Shown here: in pieces, positions 10,372-23,543 of the stretch
Numbering within the stretch: the stretch's first letter is position 1
Layout: the number at the start of each line of letters is the position of its first letter
Source: Steromphala cineraria
Lineage: Eukaryota > Mollusca > Gastropoda > Trochida > Trochidae
NCBI GenBank assembly: GCA_916613615.1
Contig: OU744720.1
Location: 1,343,749 to 1,407,748, forward strand
DNA: 64,000 bases
Direction: 5' to 3'
The notes under the pieces: model-generated
What the model was told of the DNA's origin: nothing
Databases searched by the model: none
What the model saw: the letters and a program-made list of their open reading frames with translations, nothing else
Made by a program: the position numbers and the translations under genes

Positions 10372-12504
10372 TTAGATTGTTATTTTTCGTTATTCCTCAT
10401 ACATTGGGACTTGTCTATAATTGAAATTTGTTGTTTGCCTCAAAATTTTCGTTTTGATGAGTAGGGAAAGTTTCATTATTGACATTGATTTTAGTCTTAA
10501 ACATTCCATGTTTTCTTGCCCTTTTGCATGTGCAACTTACAAAAGATAAGTTGTCATGTATATTGTGCAATCGAATTGCTCTAATTGTACTTGTCTTTGT
10601 ACTTGGGGTTGGGGTTGGCTACTTGTTTCTTTCCCTTTTTTAATGATTAATGCATGTAGAATGTTTCAGACTTCACTGGCAAATACGGCAAAGATTGATT
10701 AAAAGTTGGGGCGGGGGAGATCAAAGTGCATCACATATTTCTATTGCTTCATGACGTTAAAATGCTATAGTGTTTTCCCGTTTCGGGGTTGTCAAATTTC
10801 TTCACGTACAGTTTGTATTGTTAAAACAATGCACCGATGGAGTTTCAGCAACAGTCAGAATGACTTCTGAAGTAGGTATTTGTTGTCAAATTTTCAGAGT
10901 TACATTACGTTTTTGTTGTATACATGTGCTCTGCCAAAAGAAAATTGACCGTCATTGATTATGAGCAGTGGCTTGACAATGCAACGTCGCGTTATTTTCA
11001 CTTGTTTGAGTGACTGTATTTTTAAAGTTAAAAAAAGGGACTTGGCACTGTTAAAAAAACAGTTTCTTTTGCCGATGAGTTTAGTTTCAAAACAGATCAA
11101 TGAGTGCAGAAACAGGATGTAAGTAGTCAATGGATAAAATTAGAAACGGGTTTATTATAATACCGTAGATGTATTCATTAACTCTTAATCTTGAAGATTA
11201 AAAGAATTTGGAAAATCAAGAACTCGAATATGATATCTTATGCTTTAAGCTAATATTCTTTAATAAGACATGCATGCAGATGACTGTAAATAGGGAAATG
11301 CATAAACAAAACAAATCATAAAAACACGACTTACAATGGGAGGATAGTCCTATCACCTGTTCGATGTAATCATGTGCTGTAGATATATCAGTAGCTGTGA
11401 CGTCTCAGTCAGGAAGTTATAAAACGTGTAGAAAGTGACACAGTGGAGCTACCTGTACGATATGTTATCGTTTCCTTCGATTGTGACTCTCACCTTTTTA
11501 TGAACTATTGTGGTTATTGATATAATAATATATACAAATCTGAAGATATACTACATAACTACGGTTCAAATTAGAAATATGAGGACAATTTTAAAAACCA
11601 AAATTGCACGTACAATTCAAACGCACATGAAAAGCTTACAAGGCCTAAATTTACAAGTGAATCTATATTTTTATGGAAACCGACCAGAAAGTTACAGACC
11701 ACATTATCTTTACTGTTAAACATGAAAACTGCCATGTGTTTAATCAGAATAAAAGTGAAACACCTCCTCTTACATATTTATCATGAGGACTACAGTATTT
11801 GTGTATTTTGTGTTAAAAACCTTTTAAAAATGGATGGGTTCTGTCCTGGGTGACTTTTGTCCCGATGGCTTATGTCCGAGTGGCTTTTGTCCAAGACCCT
11901 ACGTGTTGTTGTACTTGCTTATATACCTATTGAATTACTTATTGTAAGTATCAAAACTTCTCTGACCGTAAATAAATGGAACGTTGTTGCAATAATGTTC
12001 AATATCCATTTGAAGCTGCTAACATGTCATTATTCAAAACATTGCTAGAAATACTTGAATGTCTTAAAACAGGCACATATTATTTAAAAAGGTTACCCTT
12101 TCTTGATTCAAGATATGAGCGAAGCGGTAGTAAAGTATCCATTTCATTGCAAGTGGATCATTTAATGAACAGTGTCAAGTTGCTGGAAACATTTCGTTAT
12201 CAAAGCAACATAGGAGACAAAACAATAATAAAAGACCTATGAATCTTATTTATAGAGGCATACATCTCAAATATTACGTTACATGTGTAGTAGATAGCCT
12301 CTTTCTTCAAATCAAAATCAAAAGTATGTCATTCCAACTTTTAAAACTATCTTTTTTTTAAGTACTTGATAATTTAAAAATACTTAAGAAACATCTTTTG
12401 ATCGAATATCGTTTAATAGCATGAACTTGAAGTCTGTCTAAATATATGTAGCGGTATTAATAGCGCACTAAGGTTACGGTGACCTCCCCGTCGTTCGCTG
12501 TTTG

Positions 12505-12519
12505 GTCACTAGAGGGCGA
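12505..12519 (+). promoter_or_regulatory. CTCF-like word
   Basis: GTCACTAGAGGGCGA is close to the CTCF core consensus (CCASYAGRKGGC). It is a single motif match in a gene-poor gap; chance occurrence is possible. Confidence 0.25.
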
Positions 12520-14060
12520 AAAACAAAAGCAACTTCCGGCAAGTGAGCAGTGATAAAATTATTCGTAAAAAGCGTCTGCTTCGTGAAGAAGAAAAGGCTC
12601 GAGTATGTGAACTGAAGAACGTAGTAGGATCGGATACCTGTTAGTTTCATCCAAGTGGTACAGAAAAAAGGTTAGATGCTCAGAATAGACGTTATTTCTA
12701 GGTTGTTATAGTTTTGGTTTAGATCAAAACAAGATTCACAAAATGAATAATATAACACAAGTGCAATCGAAAACAACATAACTAACTGAATGAAACTCAC
12801 GTGGTAACTGGGGTAACCCACTGGGGAAGTGAAGAAAGGAATTGAAAAACAACTATAATGTAGACACGTTGTTATCAATATCAATCCAATTATGTTTATT
12901 TTGTTAATTTTGAAGTGATTATTACAGTAAGTAGAAGAGAAATTATGCTAAACAAGAGTTGAAAGTTTTTCAAATATGTTTTTCTAAGATAAGTGGCCGA
13001 AACAGTGACAATAAGTAAAAGATGACAAAATTCCTAGGAAATTAATCTTCATCAAATATCTTCTCTTCTCAAATATCAATTTACCAAATTTCAATAGAAA
13101 ACAAATCATGGATCCTACAATCGATTTGTCCTTACCTGAACTTATAAAAGGGTTAAATATGAACATTATTAAATTGAAAATGTTATGTGTATTCAAGACC
13201 TGTCTGCATATATTTAGTCGACACTTACAGACCTACATGAAATAGGGTGTTGTCGTTTGAAAACTTTGAGTACCTTTGACTAAAGAAATTCAAAAAGATT
13301 ATTCTACATTAGAATTAAGCCCTTAACTTTCACAAGGACATAATTTTCTCTTATGTTGTATTTTCCTGGCATGACTGATAATTTATTTATGTGTGTATCT
13401 TTTCCCATCAGAACTTTATTAGACTGTGTCCATCTGAGTTGTGACAGATCTACCTTGCCTTATTCATCTTGTCCCACCTGATCATCATCATGTAATCTAA
13501 CACTGCCTACTTATATACATCTTGTTCTCAACTCTCATTGATAGTCTAAAGCTATTTATTTCCTTATCTAGTTGCTAATATTAGAACCTTGTAAAAGAAA
13601 TTCTTATAAGGAAAGTTTGAACTGTATCAAATTTTAAAAGTCAAGTTACTTAATAATTATGAAGTTTTGTATTGGTCATTGGATTTTGATTATATTTGAT
13701 TATTTATCTATTTGGTTTTTAGAATTGAAAAAGATCAATGAAGTTTTGGATTCATGTACAAATTCAGAATACAAAAGTCCTTTCAAGATAATTTTTTTCC
13801 TTCACTATAGTAATATTAAATAATCTGATTAAAAGATAATCATTATTATCATAAAGTTTCATTACAAAATATCCATTTCTGTCTCTTTCTGAAAATGTTT
13901 GATTGACATTCTGCAACCACTTGTACTTTGGTCTCACTTTAGAATGGAATGGCCAGTTTTCTTTATTCTTGCAGATAAAGGTTGGTTAGACCCTGTGAAA
14001 AACATTGTTGTGAGGTATTATTTGAGATTTGACCAAAGGAGATTTGACTTCTTTCCTTAA

Positions 14061-14452
14061 CCCTTACGATGCGGCTATATATTTTTGCTCTACAAGCCCA
14101 CGTGGCGGAATTGTTTTGTCCGGTGCCAGCCACCGTTATATCCTGATTAACCGCTTCTTTATTTTTGTGCGCGGATATACATATGATACATGGAAATAAA
14201 GACAATTCTCTCTTCTATACGATGATGTAAAAATTATAGAATTATCTCTATTGGTTTGTGAGATATGAATGCCGCAAGGTGGGTACCCTCAATCATTTTT
14301 GAGAAAAGGTTTGATATTTTATATCCGGGAGCAGCCAAGACTGCTTGCAGTCAATATATAGCCTTATCCTGAAAGTTACGGATTTCGCCAAGAGGGCTTA
14401 CGTGCCATTTTATATTTGGCCCGTAAATATCACGCGCCCCGCATCGTAAGGG
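14061..14452. mobile_element. TTAA-flanked MITE with piggyBac-like ends
   Basis: TTAA on both sides (14057-14060 and 14453-14456) encloses 392 bases with perfect inverted ends CCCTTACGATGCGG. Ends beginning CCC next to TTAA are typical of piggyBac. No transposase frame is present. Confidence 0.85.
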
Positions 14453-15450
14453 TTAAGAATACAAACAATAGCCATAAATTCTCCTGATCACAAATGTCAT
14501 TGAGAGAGCCAAGGAGTCTATGTGAATAAGTGTTACTTGTCAAAGGCGTCAGATAGCATTTACTGTGACTGAGGATTCAAGTCTGAGTGGTTACCACAAC
14601 GTTTAATTTGAACTTGATCTTTTTGATATGGTTGATATGAATAGGTTTGGGTCCCCCGCCACAAAGTGGAAGGGGTATATAGTTTGGGCTCTGTCCCTCC
14701 GTGTGTATGTGTGTGCCACTGTCTGTCTAGGACAGCTTTTCTCAGAACCCTTTAAGATAGGATACACAAAATTTACTATTTGTCTTCAATGTATCAATAC
14801 CTCAGAAACTCTGGAGATAACATTTTAACCTTACTTAAGGAGGATGGATACAAAATATCGAGGTATTAAGAAATAACTAAATTTGGTCTTATTTTGTTGA
14901 AAAATATGTCTTGAATCAAATTGTGTCATAAAAATACCATGTCACCACAGTTTTTTTTCGAAAAGAGCCCATCCGTTAGCACACCCAATGATGAAAATAC
15001 AATAATTTAAAAACTCCTTTTTCAAGATAACTTTTGAATATAATTGTTATTTAAATGTTTTTCTATTAAGGCATTGCAGTATGGAAATAAACTAAGTCAG
15101 AAAAAAAGGAAATTGAAAATAATATGAAGTAAATTCATACAAATAACCTTTTTTTTTTGTATGATTATTTTTGTAAACTATTATTCTTTTATGAAAAAAA
15201 TCGATTTCTCGTATTAAGATTTTTTTGAAAATTATATATTTTATAGTTAATACACACTAGCATAAGATTAAAAAGAAAAAACAATATGTCACCAGGGGAT
15301 AACAGAGATATTCACATTCAATTTAGCCACATCAATGAAAATTAACATCCAGGGGAGATAACTCTTCATTGTCAACATTACCCTTTTTAGAAATTTTCAT
15401 AAATACTTAAGGTTAATTAGTGAAATAAATTTTATCATAAAACAAATATA

Positions 15451-16280
15451 CTGAAAGGCAAAAGAAACGTCGCATTTCAAAAATGATTCAAGACATGTTT
15501 CACATAAACGTAAAACTGATATTTGTATAAAAAAATCAATTTTGAAACATGTTCAAATCCATTTTTCTGAAAATAACAAATGGAAAAATGATCTTGATGC
15601 TAATTTTTAAAGTCCGTTTTAATTAATCATGGTTATGATGGTACACGGTTTTCAGTGATTGTGATAAAAACCAAGGTGCGTGTGCATTTCTTATCGAACT
15701 CTACAGTTATATACCGCCAAAAATGAGCATCTCATCCAACGCATTTTTGTACACGGTGAAAAACAAAATGTCTGACAAAAGATAGCATCAACCTTGGAAG
15801 ACCGTTGTGGCCTGTTAGGCATCATTGAATGCCATCAAACATGTTGATGGTCGTGTAAGAACATCATTACGATCTCTGTATGATTAGAGGCACCAGTACT
15901 TGCCGCTAAAACAAACAAACTGGGTTACATCGTAAACAGAAAAACGTCATTCAATGTCATTTTCACTTTCAAAATGTTGTGAAATCGGCTTCACAAGTCG
16001 CTGTGACACTTACGAGACTGATTGTTGTTATTGATTCAGATTGTTAATGCTTGCACACAAAAATGTACTTTTCTGCTTTTTGAACATTCTTCCATTGTCC
16101 ATTGTTAAAAATCACTATAAACAATCTCAAAGTATGGGAATGAGTATTATTGGCTGTAAAGAATTGTGCTTTACTCATGACTCAAACATTTGGATAAAAT
16201 CCTACATCTGGTTTAAATGACGTATAAAATTCAAGGTCATTGAACTGAGTCATAAGAGCGACGTTTCTTTTGCCTTTCAG
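15451..16280. mobile_element. Non-autonomous Tc1/mariner-type element
   Basis: TA on both sides flanks 830 bases with 23-base inverted ends beginning CTGAAAGGCAAAAGAAACGT. The ends share the core AAAGGCAAAAGAAA with the intact Tc1 element at 7345-8888. No open transposase remains. The inner sequence may be a decayed transposase but could not be read. Confidence 0.85.
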
Positions 16281-16419
16281 TATACTTATGTTCACAAATA
16301 TAACAAAGTCATTGTTTTTTATTAAACAAAATCATTATTTAATTTTTAAAATTTTTTATCTCACACTTTCAGTGAAAAATCAACAAAACAGCATAAACTT
16401 TAAAATAGCACAAGCTGAC

Positions 16420-17625
16420 TGTCACAAACCGGAGTAATAACAGAACATGTATTTAAGCAAATAAAGGAAATTTATTAACCCGAAATATATACACCCCCTC
16501 AAAAGCACAAATTCACACAGATTCACACCCTTGACTCACCCTAGACACTGAATCACGCACCTTACATGCAAAAAAACACACCATACATACTTCACACAAA
16601 CGGATACACTCGTTTGTTTATATATTCAAAAGCAAAAGTCTCTGAAAATAAATGTTAAATTCAACTTGTCTTTCGACTTCACTTTAACTGAAATCTCAGC
16701 GCCTTAACAGTTCATTTCACATATCTGCAAAACTTCATATGCAGTACTACACTTTACTAGTCCGCTACAGCTCAGTCCATCCGACTGGAAGCAGCACTAT
16801 ACAGTCCATATGTCTGCATATACATCACATTACAGCCCAGTCCATCCGATTGGGTCCACCACCAGTCCATTCGACTGCATGCTACAGTCCATCCGACTGC
16901 ATGCTACAGTCCATCCGACTGCAAACTACAGTCCATCCGACTGCATACTACAGTCCATCCGACTGCATGTTACACGGACGCCGCGGTCCTTACTGCCCTG
17001 CCTCCTGCAAAGCTTCGTCCAACAAACGGGAACACGTCTTCCTCTTAGATGACCATGTCTAGCAGGGGAGGGAAGGCTACAACAAAAGGATACCACTTAC
17101 AATAAGCTACTCACGTACAACCCTTGTTGCCACAAGAAATGCCTTTTACAATACTGCAGTGTAACCTTTACAAACTTTTTACTGGACACACAATCTATTC
17201 TCATTCATTATTGAGTATCAAGATTTAACATTTCAAAAACCATTTACACCCTCTTGTTGCTATTAAAGCGATAAAAATAGTATACAAAATTCAAACAAAA
17301 ACCATTTATCAAACCCCGTGAAAGAACAGTACATTACAACAACATTTTCAACGAGGTGTTATCAAAATTGTGGACAATATCTTTAGTATGTTCAAACATT
17401 CAATATTATGCAATAATATCAGTGACAATTCAAGTAATCACGCTCAAAAAGCCCAATTCACAAACTGTACGAGTTGACTGTCTTTCACTGCACTCATCAG
17501 TCAACTGCCCAGGCACCTGTCGCACTCACCCGTCTCGCTCGTGCATTCACACGCGGGTGCGTTCGGCGAACCCAACCCCAATTCGGGAACATGTTCTAAT
17601 TGGTTTGACCTACCTGATCTTGACA
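16420..17625 (-). repeat. 3' LTR of the Gypsy element
   Basis: This LTR is 1206 bases long. It is about 230 bases longer than the 5' LTR, mainly because of bases near 16475-16685 absent from the other copy. It holds a tandem repeat of about 22 bases built on CAGTCCATCCGACTGCATG (about 16845-16970). Confidence 0.9.
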
Positions 17626-17703
17626 CTTACTCCCCTTTTAAGAAATTACCCTAATTTCAGAATAATCTCAAGATCAGAAAAACTGGAATGAAACCGTGTG
17701 AAC

Positions 17704-20700
17704 CTATTTGACACACCTACTCAACAAGTCAACCCCCACATTATCTACTCCTCTGACACCACGGAGAACAAACCTGTATGGTTGTAAAGCCAGTGCCCAC
17801 CTCATCACTCTCCCGTTGTTTAATTTGGCTTTGTTCATCCAGATCAGCGGTTGATGGTCAGTCTCCAATACAAACTCTCGGCCGTACACGTACCTCTGGA
17901 ACTTCTGGATCGACCAGATGATAGCCAGGCACTCCTTTTCGATGGTTGAATACCTCTTCTCTCGATCCAAGAGTTTTCGGTTGATGTACATTACTGGGAA
18001 ACTTTCATCCTCGTGATCCTGCAACAGAACTCCACCGATTCCTGTATCAAGTCAAAAAGTCAAAAGAAGTTTATTGTACTTGAGGCCTCTGGCCCATATA
18101 CAAATATATACACACATATATATATATATATAAATACAATATATACATCTTTACAGTATCAGAAGCATTTCATCTCACCTTGAACACTTGAGATAAGTCT
18201 GGGAGTCTCAGAATTGGGTACCTGGTCATTTTGCTCTTCAAGGTACAAAATGCTCGTTCCTGGCATTCAGTCCATTCAACCTGGTTCGGTCTTCCCTTCT
18301 TTGTGAGATCTGTCAGGGGAGATACAATGGCTGAAAAGTTAGGGATGAATTTTCTGTAATAGCTCGCCAGACCTATTACAGACCTCACCTGTTTCTTCGT
18401 GGTTGGTCTTGAGATGTTCAGAATCTTTTCAATCTTCTCCGCCTGAGGCTGTATCTTTCCATCACCCACTACGTGTCCTAAGAAATCCAAAGTTTTGTGA
18501 CCTACAACGCACTTCGATGGTTTTGCTGTAAGATTATGCAACTTGAGACGATCTAACAGCTCCCTCAGATTTACAAGATGTTCTCCCCAGGTTTCTGTAG
18601 CAACCAAGATATCATCAATGAAGTTTTCAGTATTCCTCAAACCATGGAGCACCTTTCTCATTAACCTTGAGAACACTGCTGGTGCATTAACAAGGCCGAA
18701 GGGCATTATTTTCCACTGAAATAGACCTTCTGGGTCAGAAATGCAGTTAAAGGTTTACTGGTCTCTCCCATTGGAATTTGCCAATAGCCTTTGGTCAAGT
18801 CTAGCTTTGAGAAGTATTTACATTTGGACAATCTAGTATACATGTTTCTGGATATGGTATGGGTTCTGAATTGAAGACAGTGACTCGATTAATCTCATAT
18901 CGGAGCAAAAACGGTATTTGTATTTCCCTTTCTTACCTGCACAATAGGAGATGCGTACGGTGATTGTGATGGCTCAATAACATCCATCTTGAGCATGGAC
19001 TCAACTTCTTCCTTCACAACATCACACATATGGTGAGGCAGGGGGTACGGCTTGGAGCCGATTGGTTCCTCAGTTGTCAGCTCCATCTTGCACTGGATAC
19101 TGCTGGTCTTCCCTGGTAGATCAGTCAAGACATCCTGAAATTCATACAAGAGATCATCAATATCTTTCAACTGCTGTGGGGACAAATCTTTTGAAACATT
19201 AACATCAGTAACACATCCTTTAGCTGTAAGTGTAGGGCACTCAATGTCAATGGCTACATTTTCATCAATTGAACAATCATCACCAACATCCACAAGTCCT
19301 GCATTCACATACTGCAGACTAGCTATGCGCATTGCACACACAGCATCAACAGATCCCCTATCAACATACCTTTTCAACAGATTAGCATGAAATGATTTCT
19401 CTTTACCTCCTACCTGAACTTTGTAATTCCCAATTCCAAATTTCTTTGTGATTTCGAAAGGTCCTTACCATTGCATCAACAATTTGTTGTGATCTGTAGG
19501 CAAAAGGATAAGAACTTTGTCTCCTACATTCATTTTTCTATCTCTAGCTTTCACATTGTAGTACTTACGATATCTCTGGGAGGACTTCCTCAGATTCTCA
19601 CGTGCTATTTCAAAAGTCTCTTCCAGTCTGTCCTGAAGATCCAGCACATACTGGTAGGTGGTACGTACTTCAGAGTCATCATCCTCTCCAGTCCATAGTT
19701 CACGAAGTATCTGTACTGGTCCACGTACGGTTCTTCCATAGAGTAGTTCGAAAGGTGAAAAGCCTAAGCTTTCCTGAGGTGCTTCTCTATATGCAAAGAG
19801 TAATGCAGGTACGTATCTATCCCAGTCTCTAGGTCTTTCAGCACTCATCTTTCGCAACATGGCCTTCAAAGTTCCATTAAACTTTTCAACTTATCCATTA
19901 CATATTGGATGATACGGTGTTGTTGTGAGTTGCTTAAGGGATAACAACCTACTCACTTCAGTCATGACGGATGAGGTAAACTGAGTCCCAAGGTCGGTAA
20001 GTATTTCTTTTGGCACACCAACATGTGTAAACAGTTCAAACAAAGGTTCAGCAACATATTCTGTCTCTATTTTGGGCAGTGGGAAAGCTTCAGGATACCT
20101 AGTTGCGTAGTCAACTATTGACAAGATATATCGGTTTCCCTTATCTGTCACAGGGTGAAGGGGTCCTATTATATCCACTGCAATGCGTTCAAACGGTGTT
20201 TCAATGAGGGGCATATGTCCTAAAGGAGTTTTGGAAACTTTGCCTTTACTGATGGTCCTTTGGCAAATGTCACACGACATACAGTGACGTCTGATATCAC
20301 TACCCATACCTGGCCAATAGAACTGGGTCTGGACTCTATCTTTTGTCTTGAGGACTCCCATGTGACCTCCCATTAACGATTCATGAGCTACTTTCATTAC
20401 TTGAGTTCTTAACTTGTTGTGAACAATGACTTGGGAAAATATACTATTCTGATAGTAGAAAGATGAAGTGTTCTTACCAGTACATTTCACTTCTCCGGTT
20501 TCAACAAGAGTTCTTAGTTTCTGTAGACTTTCATCCTGTTGCTGCTTTTCAATCAGCTCCTCTCTGCTCACTGTGTTGCCAATCCCTGTTACCTTCAGTG
20601 GCTTCATACCTTCCTGTTTTGACTTCCTCTGAGCTCTGGTTTCGACAGCGGACAGAGTTTCAATGGAATCTGCAGTCCATGTTGTGTCTGGGTCAATAGG

Positions 20701-22186
20701 TTCTCTGGCATCAGGTATGTTTCCTAAAAGCAAATCATATATGGGGTTATCCGTACAAACTGCTCTCACTGTACCTCTTTATTAAGGTGAATCAATGTGT
20801 ATGTTAGCAATCTTGAAAACACGTGGTGTACAATCCGCCAATGTACAGTGTTGTGAATCCCCAGTTATACAATTCTCTGGCACAATAGACTGCTTTACCA
20901 TCACACCATCACAATCACTGTCTCTCAAAACAGAAACCAATTTTCCGCAGACAATACCTTTACATACAGGCATATTTGTTTGTTGAGAGCAAACTGTTCC
21001 AGTTACAGTTTGAGATATAGTATCACTTTTACTGACTTCGGTTTCTTCAAGGTATTTGTCCAGGGTAGCTGCAGAGTCTTCTGACAACTTCCTACCTGCA
21101 TTGGATCCTTTAGACTTCCGAACCGGACAGTTTCTTGCCAAATGTCCTAACTTCTGACACAGGTAGCATTCACGTTTCTCCAGTGGTATGAAGGGTTTCC
21201 TGTCTTCCTTAACTTCAGACTTGTAAGTGCCACCTTTAGGTTGTTGTGATCCATGACCTGGCTTACCCTGCTTTGGTGGTGCTGTCTCTCTTGCCTCAAG
21301 GAACTGGTCTGCCAATCTATCCATTTCCTTTGCAGTATCAGGCCTTCTTTCCTTTAAGAAAACATTTAGATCACGATCCACCACGTTTAGAATATGTTCT
21401 TTAAGGAGTAAATCCTTTATATCTCCAAAAGTCTCATTTGTTTCACTTAACTGTACCCATCTTGTAAAGTAGTTCTCAATCCTAACTAGAAATTGCGAGA
21501 ATGTCTCACCTTTATCAATCATGGATGATCTAAACCGTCTGTGAAATCCCTCCTCGATCATCTCATACCTCTTCAGAAGTGCAGTTTTCAAGACCTTGTA
21601 ATTAGTTGCATCCTCTGGAGATAATCTGGAGTAGACGTCCAAGGCTTTTCCCTTCAGCAGGTTACATAAGTGAACAGCCCACTGGTCTTCTTCCCAGCCT
21701 CTTAAAGCTGCGGTGCGCTCAAAACGTTGAAGATATGCATCAATATTATCAGTACGATCATCAAAAATTGGTATTTTTGGAGCCTTTGGATGTGAAGTAG
21801 GGTTGTGCAAAGAAGTATTAAAATCCTGTGGCTGAGACAGATTAGAGCCTTTTAGTTTTTCGAGTTCTAACTCCTTCTCTATGACTTCTAGCTTTCTATT
21901 CCTATCCACTTCCTTTTCCTCTTCCTAAATCTTAAGTTTCTTTTCCTCCAATGCTAATTTTCTCATCTCTAATTCTTTATCCTGATCTAACTTCTGCTGG
22001 GCTAATGCATACTCACGTTCCTTCTCCCTTGCTCTTTCCTCACGTTCTCTTGCTCGCTCTTCTCTTTCTGCTCTCTGAGCTTCGCTTTTTCTCCTGTGTG
22101 GCTAGTTCGTCACTAACATACTTCTGTAAAGGCATGTCCGTGTACCCAAGCTGCTTCCCCAGTGAAATGATATCTTCCGGATTCAT
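17704..22186 (-). pseudogene. Gag-protease-integrase-RT-RNase H polyprotein, disrupted
   Basis: The frame starts at the ATG at 22184-22186 after the primer-binding site. Gag (to about 21000) has a charged coiled-coil start and a CCHC knuckle (CYLCQKLGHLARNC). The protease segment reads RDSDCDG, so the usual Asp-Thr/Ser-Gly is lost. Integrase (about 20560-19465) has the His-His-Cys-Cys finger, the core (VDIIGP, LTDLGTQF) and a GPF-type C-terminus. RT follows (19377-18170) with SPYASPIV and FIDDIL, then RNase H (18024-17704) with ETDHQPL. From 21909 to 18895 one frame is kept, interrupted by stops at 20779-20784 (two adjacent), 19891-19893 and 19465-19467. Frameshifts lie near 22100 and between 18895 and 18706. 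A 112-base insertion interrupts RNase H. Confidence 0.9.
18050..18161 (-). mobile_element. Short insertion in the RNase H region
   Basis: A 112-base block with a (TA)n tract interrupts the RNase H frame. The six bases GTATCA occur at both edges (18044-18049 and 18156-18161), as a target duplication. Removing it restores spacing between the flanking coding parts. On the minus strand it ends in repeated TTTGACTT-like words, like the 3' tail of a truncated LINE. Confidence 0.6.
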
Positions 22187-22357
22187 GTTGGGACTGAAAC
22201 AACAAGATTAACTTCTGTAATGAAACCAAGGTAACAAGGGGACAGTTTGCACACCAATTACCAACAAGCTTCACCGTGTCAGAGAAGAGAAACCAAACTT
22301 GTGAGCAAGACCAAATACAAGAAAAGATTACTCCGGATGTGACAAATAATTTAGATT

Positions 22358-22374
22358 ACCCGGATTCTCCACCA
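22358..22374 (-). other. Primer-binding site of the Gypsy element
   Basis: On the minus strand, just inside the 5' LTR, TGGTGGAGAATCCGGGT is complementary to a tRNA 3' end finishing in CCA. The tRNA species was not assigned. Confidence 0.75.
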
Positions 22375-22378
22375 AAAA

Positions 22379-23350
22379 TTTCACACACCGTAGTAATAAC
22401 AGAACATGTATTTAAGCAAATAAAGGAAATTTAACGTCACTGAAATCTCAGCGCCTTAACAGTTCATTTCACATATCTGCAAAACTTCATATGCAGTACT
22501 ACACTTTACTAGTCTGCTACACTACTCAGTCCATATGTCTGCATATACATCACATTACAGCCCAGTCCATCCGATTGGGTCCACCACCAGTCCATTCGAC
22601 TGCATGCTACAGTCCATCCGACTGCATGCTACAGTCCATCCGACTGCAAACTACAGTCCATCCGACTGCATACTACAGTCCATCCGACTGCATGTTACAC
22701 GGACGCCGCGGTCCTTACTGCCCTGCCTCCTGCAAAGCTTCGTCCAACAAACGGGAACACGTCTTCCTCTTAGATGACCATGTCTAGCAGGGGAGGGAAG
22801 GCTACAACAAAAGGATACCACTTACAGTAAGCTACTCACGTACAACCCTTGTTGCCACAAGAAATGCCTTTTACAATACTGCAGTGTAACCTTTACAAAC
22901 TTTTTACTGGACACACAATCTATTCTCATTCATTATTGAGTATCAAGATTTAACATTTCAAAAACCATTTACACCCTCTTGGTGCTATTAAAGCGATAAA
23001 AATAGTATACAAAATTCAAACAAAAACCATTTATCAAACCCCGTGAAAGAACAGTACATTACAACAACATTTTCAACGAGGTGTTATCAAAATTGTGGAC
23101 AATATCTTTAGTATATGCAAACATTCAATATTATGCAATAATATCAGTGACAATTCAAGTACTCGCGCTCAAAAAGCCCAATTCACAAACTGTACGAATT
23201 GACTATCTCACACTGCACTCATCAGTCAACTGCCCAGTCACCTGTCGCACTCACCCGTCTCGCTCGTGCATTCACACGCGGGTGCGTTCGGCGAACCCAA
23301 CCCCACTTCGGGAACATGTTCTAATTGGTTTGACCTACCTGATCTTGACA
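22379..23350 (-). repeat. 5' LTR of the Gypsy element
   Basis: This LTR is 972 bases long. Over the roughly 860 shared bases it differs from the 3' LTR at about a dozen positions by eye, plus two deletions. Its inner end starts TTTCAC instead of TGTCAC, a mutated terminus. It holds the same 22-base tandem repeat. Confidence 0.9.
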
Positions 23351-23543
23351 CTGACTGTTGCGGATGTGCAGTAACAAAGGTATCCAACCTCCTTAAGAGT
23401 ACCACCAGCCTAAAAATACTTTTTACTGAGTTATGACACTTGTTCTGTGTTTTTTACTCATATTTTAAGTTTAGGAAAATGTTTGGGGCTTCTATGGAAA
23501 CCAATTTAGCGGGGGTAATGGGGTTAATTTTCTTTTTTATTTG

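Larger units (their letters stand above)
9327..14056. other. Gene-poor stretch upstream of the macro-OTU-PARP gene
   Basis: No convincing coding exon was found on either strand. The stretch holds a TTAA-flanked MITE (10012-10371), a CTCF-like word (near 12505) and a short block near 11836-11892 repeating TGGCTTTTGTCC-like units about every 17-18 bases. On the minus strand near 11336-11425 a TATA-like word, a short leader and a GTAAGT donor could be a 5' untranslated exon of the macrodomain gene; the evidence is weak. Confidence 0.4.
16420..23350 (-). mobile_element. Ty3/Gypsy LTR retrotransposon with Gmr1-like gene order, decayed
   Basis: A 6931-base element is flanked by the 5-base duplication CTGAC (16415-16419 and 23351-23355). 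Read on the minus strand, the LTRs run TGTCAAGATCAGG to GTGACA. A primer-binding site follows the 5' LTR and a purine tract (AAAAGGGGAG) precedes the 3' LTR. The coding order is gag, protease, integrase, reverse transcriptase, RNase H. RT, RNase H and integrase are of Gypsy type, but integrase precedes RT as in Copia; the Gmr1 group of Ty3/Gypsy is known for this order. Several in-frame stops and frameshifts make it non-autonomous now. Confidence 0.92.
14839..23392. mobile_element. Older TTAA element split by two later insertions
   Basis: GGAGGATGGATAC follows TTAA at 14835-14838. Its near-perfect inverse, GTATCCAACCTCC, precedes TTAA at 23393-23396. Removing the Tc1-type element (15451-16280) and the Gypsy element (16420-23350) leaves an element of about 0.8 kb. 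The pairing rests on 13 terminal bases with one mismatch plus the TTAA pair. Confidence 0.5.

Noticed and set aside
12570..12645. Short frame RKKRLLREEEKARVCELKN before a TAG
   Set aside because: Too short, no acceptor with a clear tract, and no partner exon.
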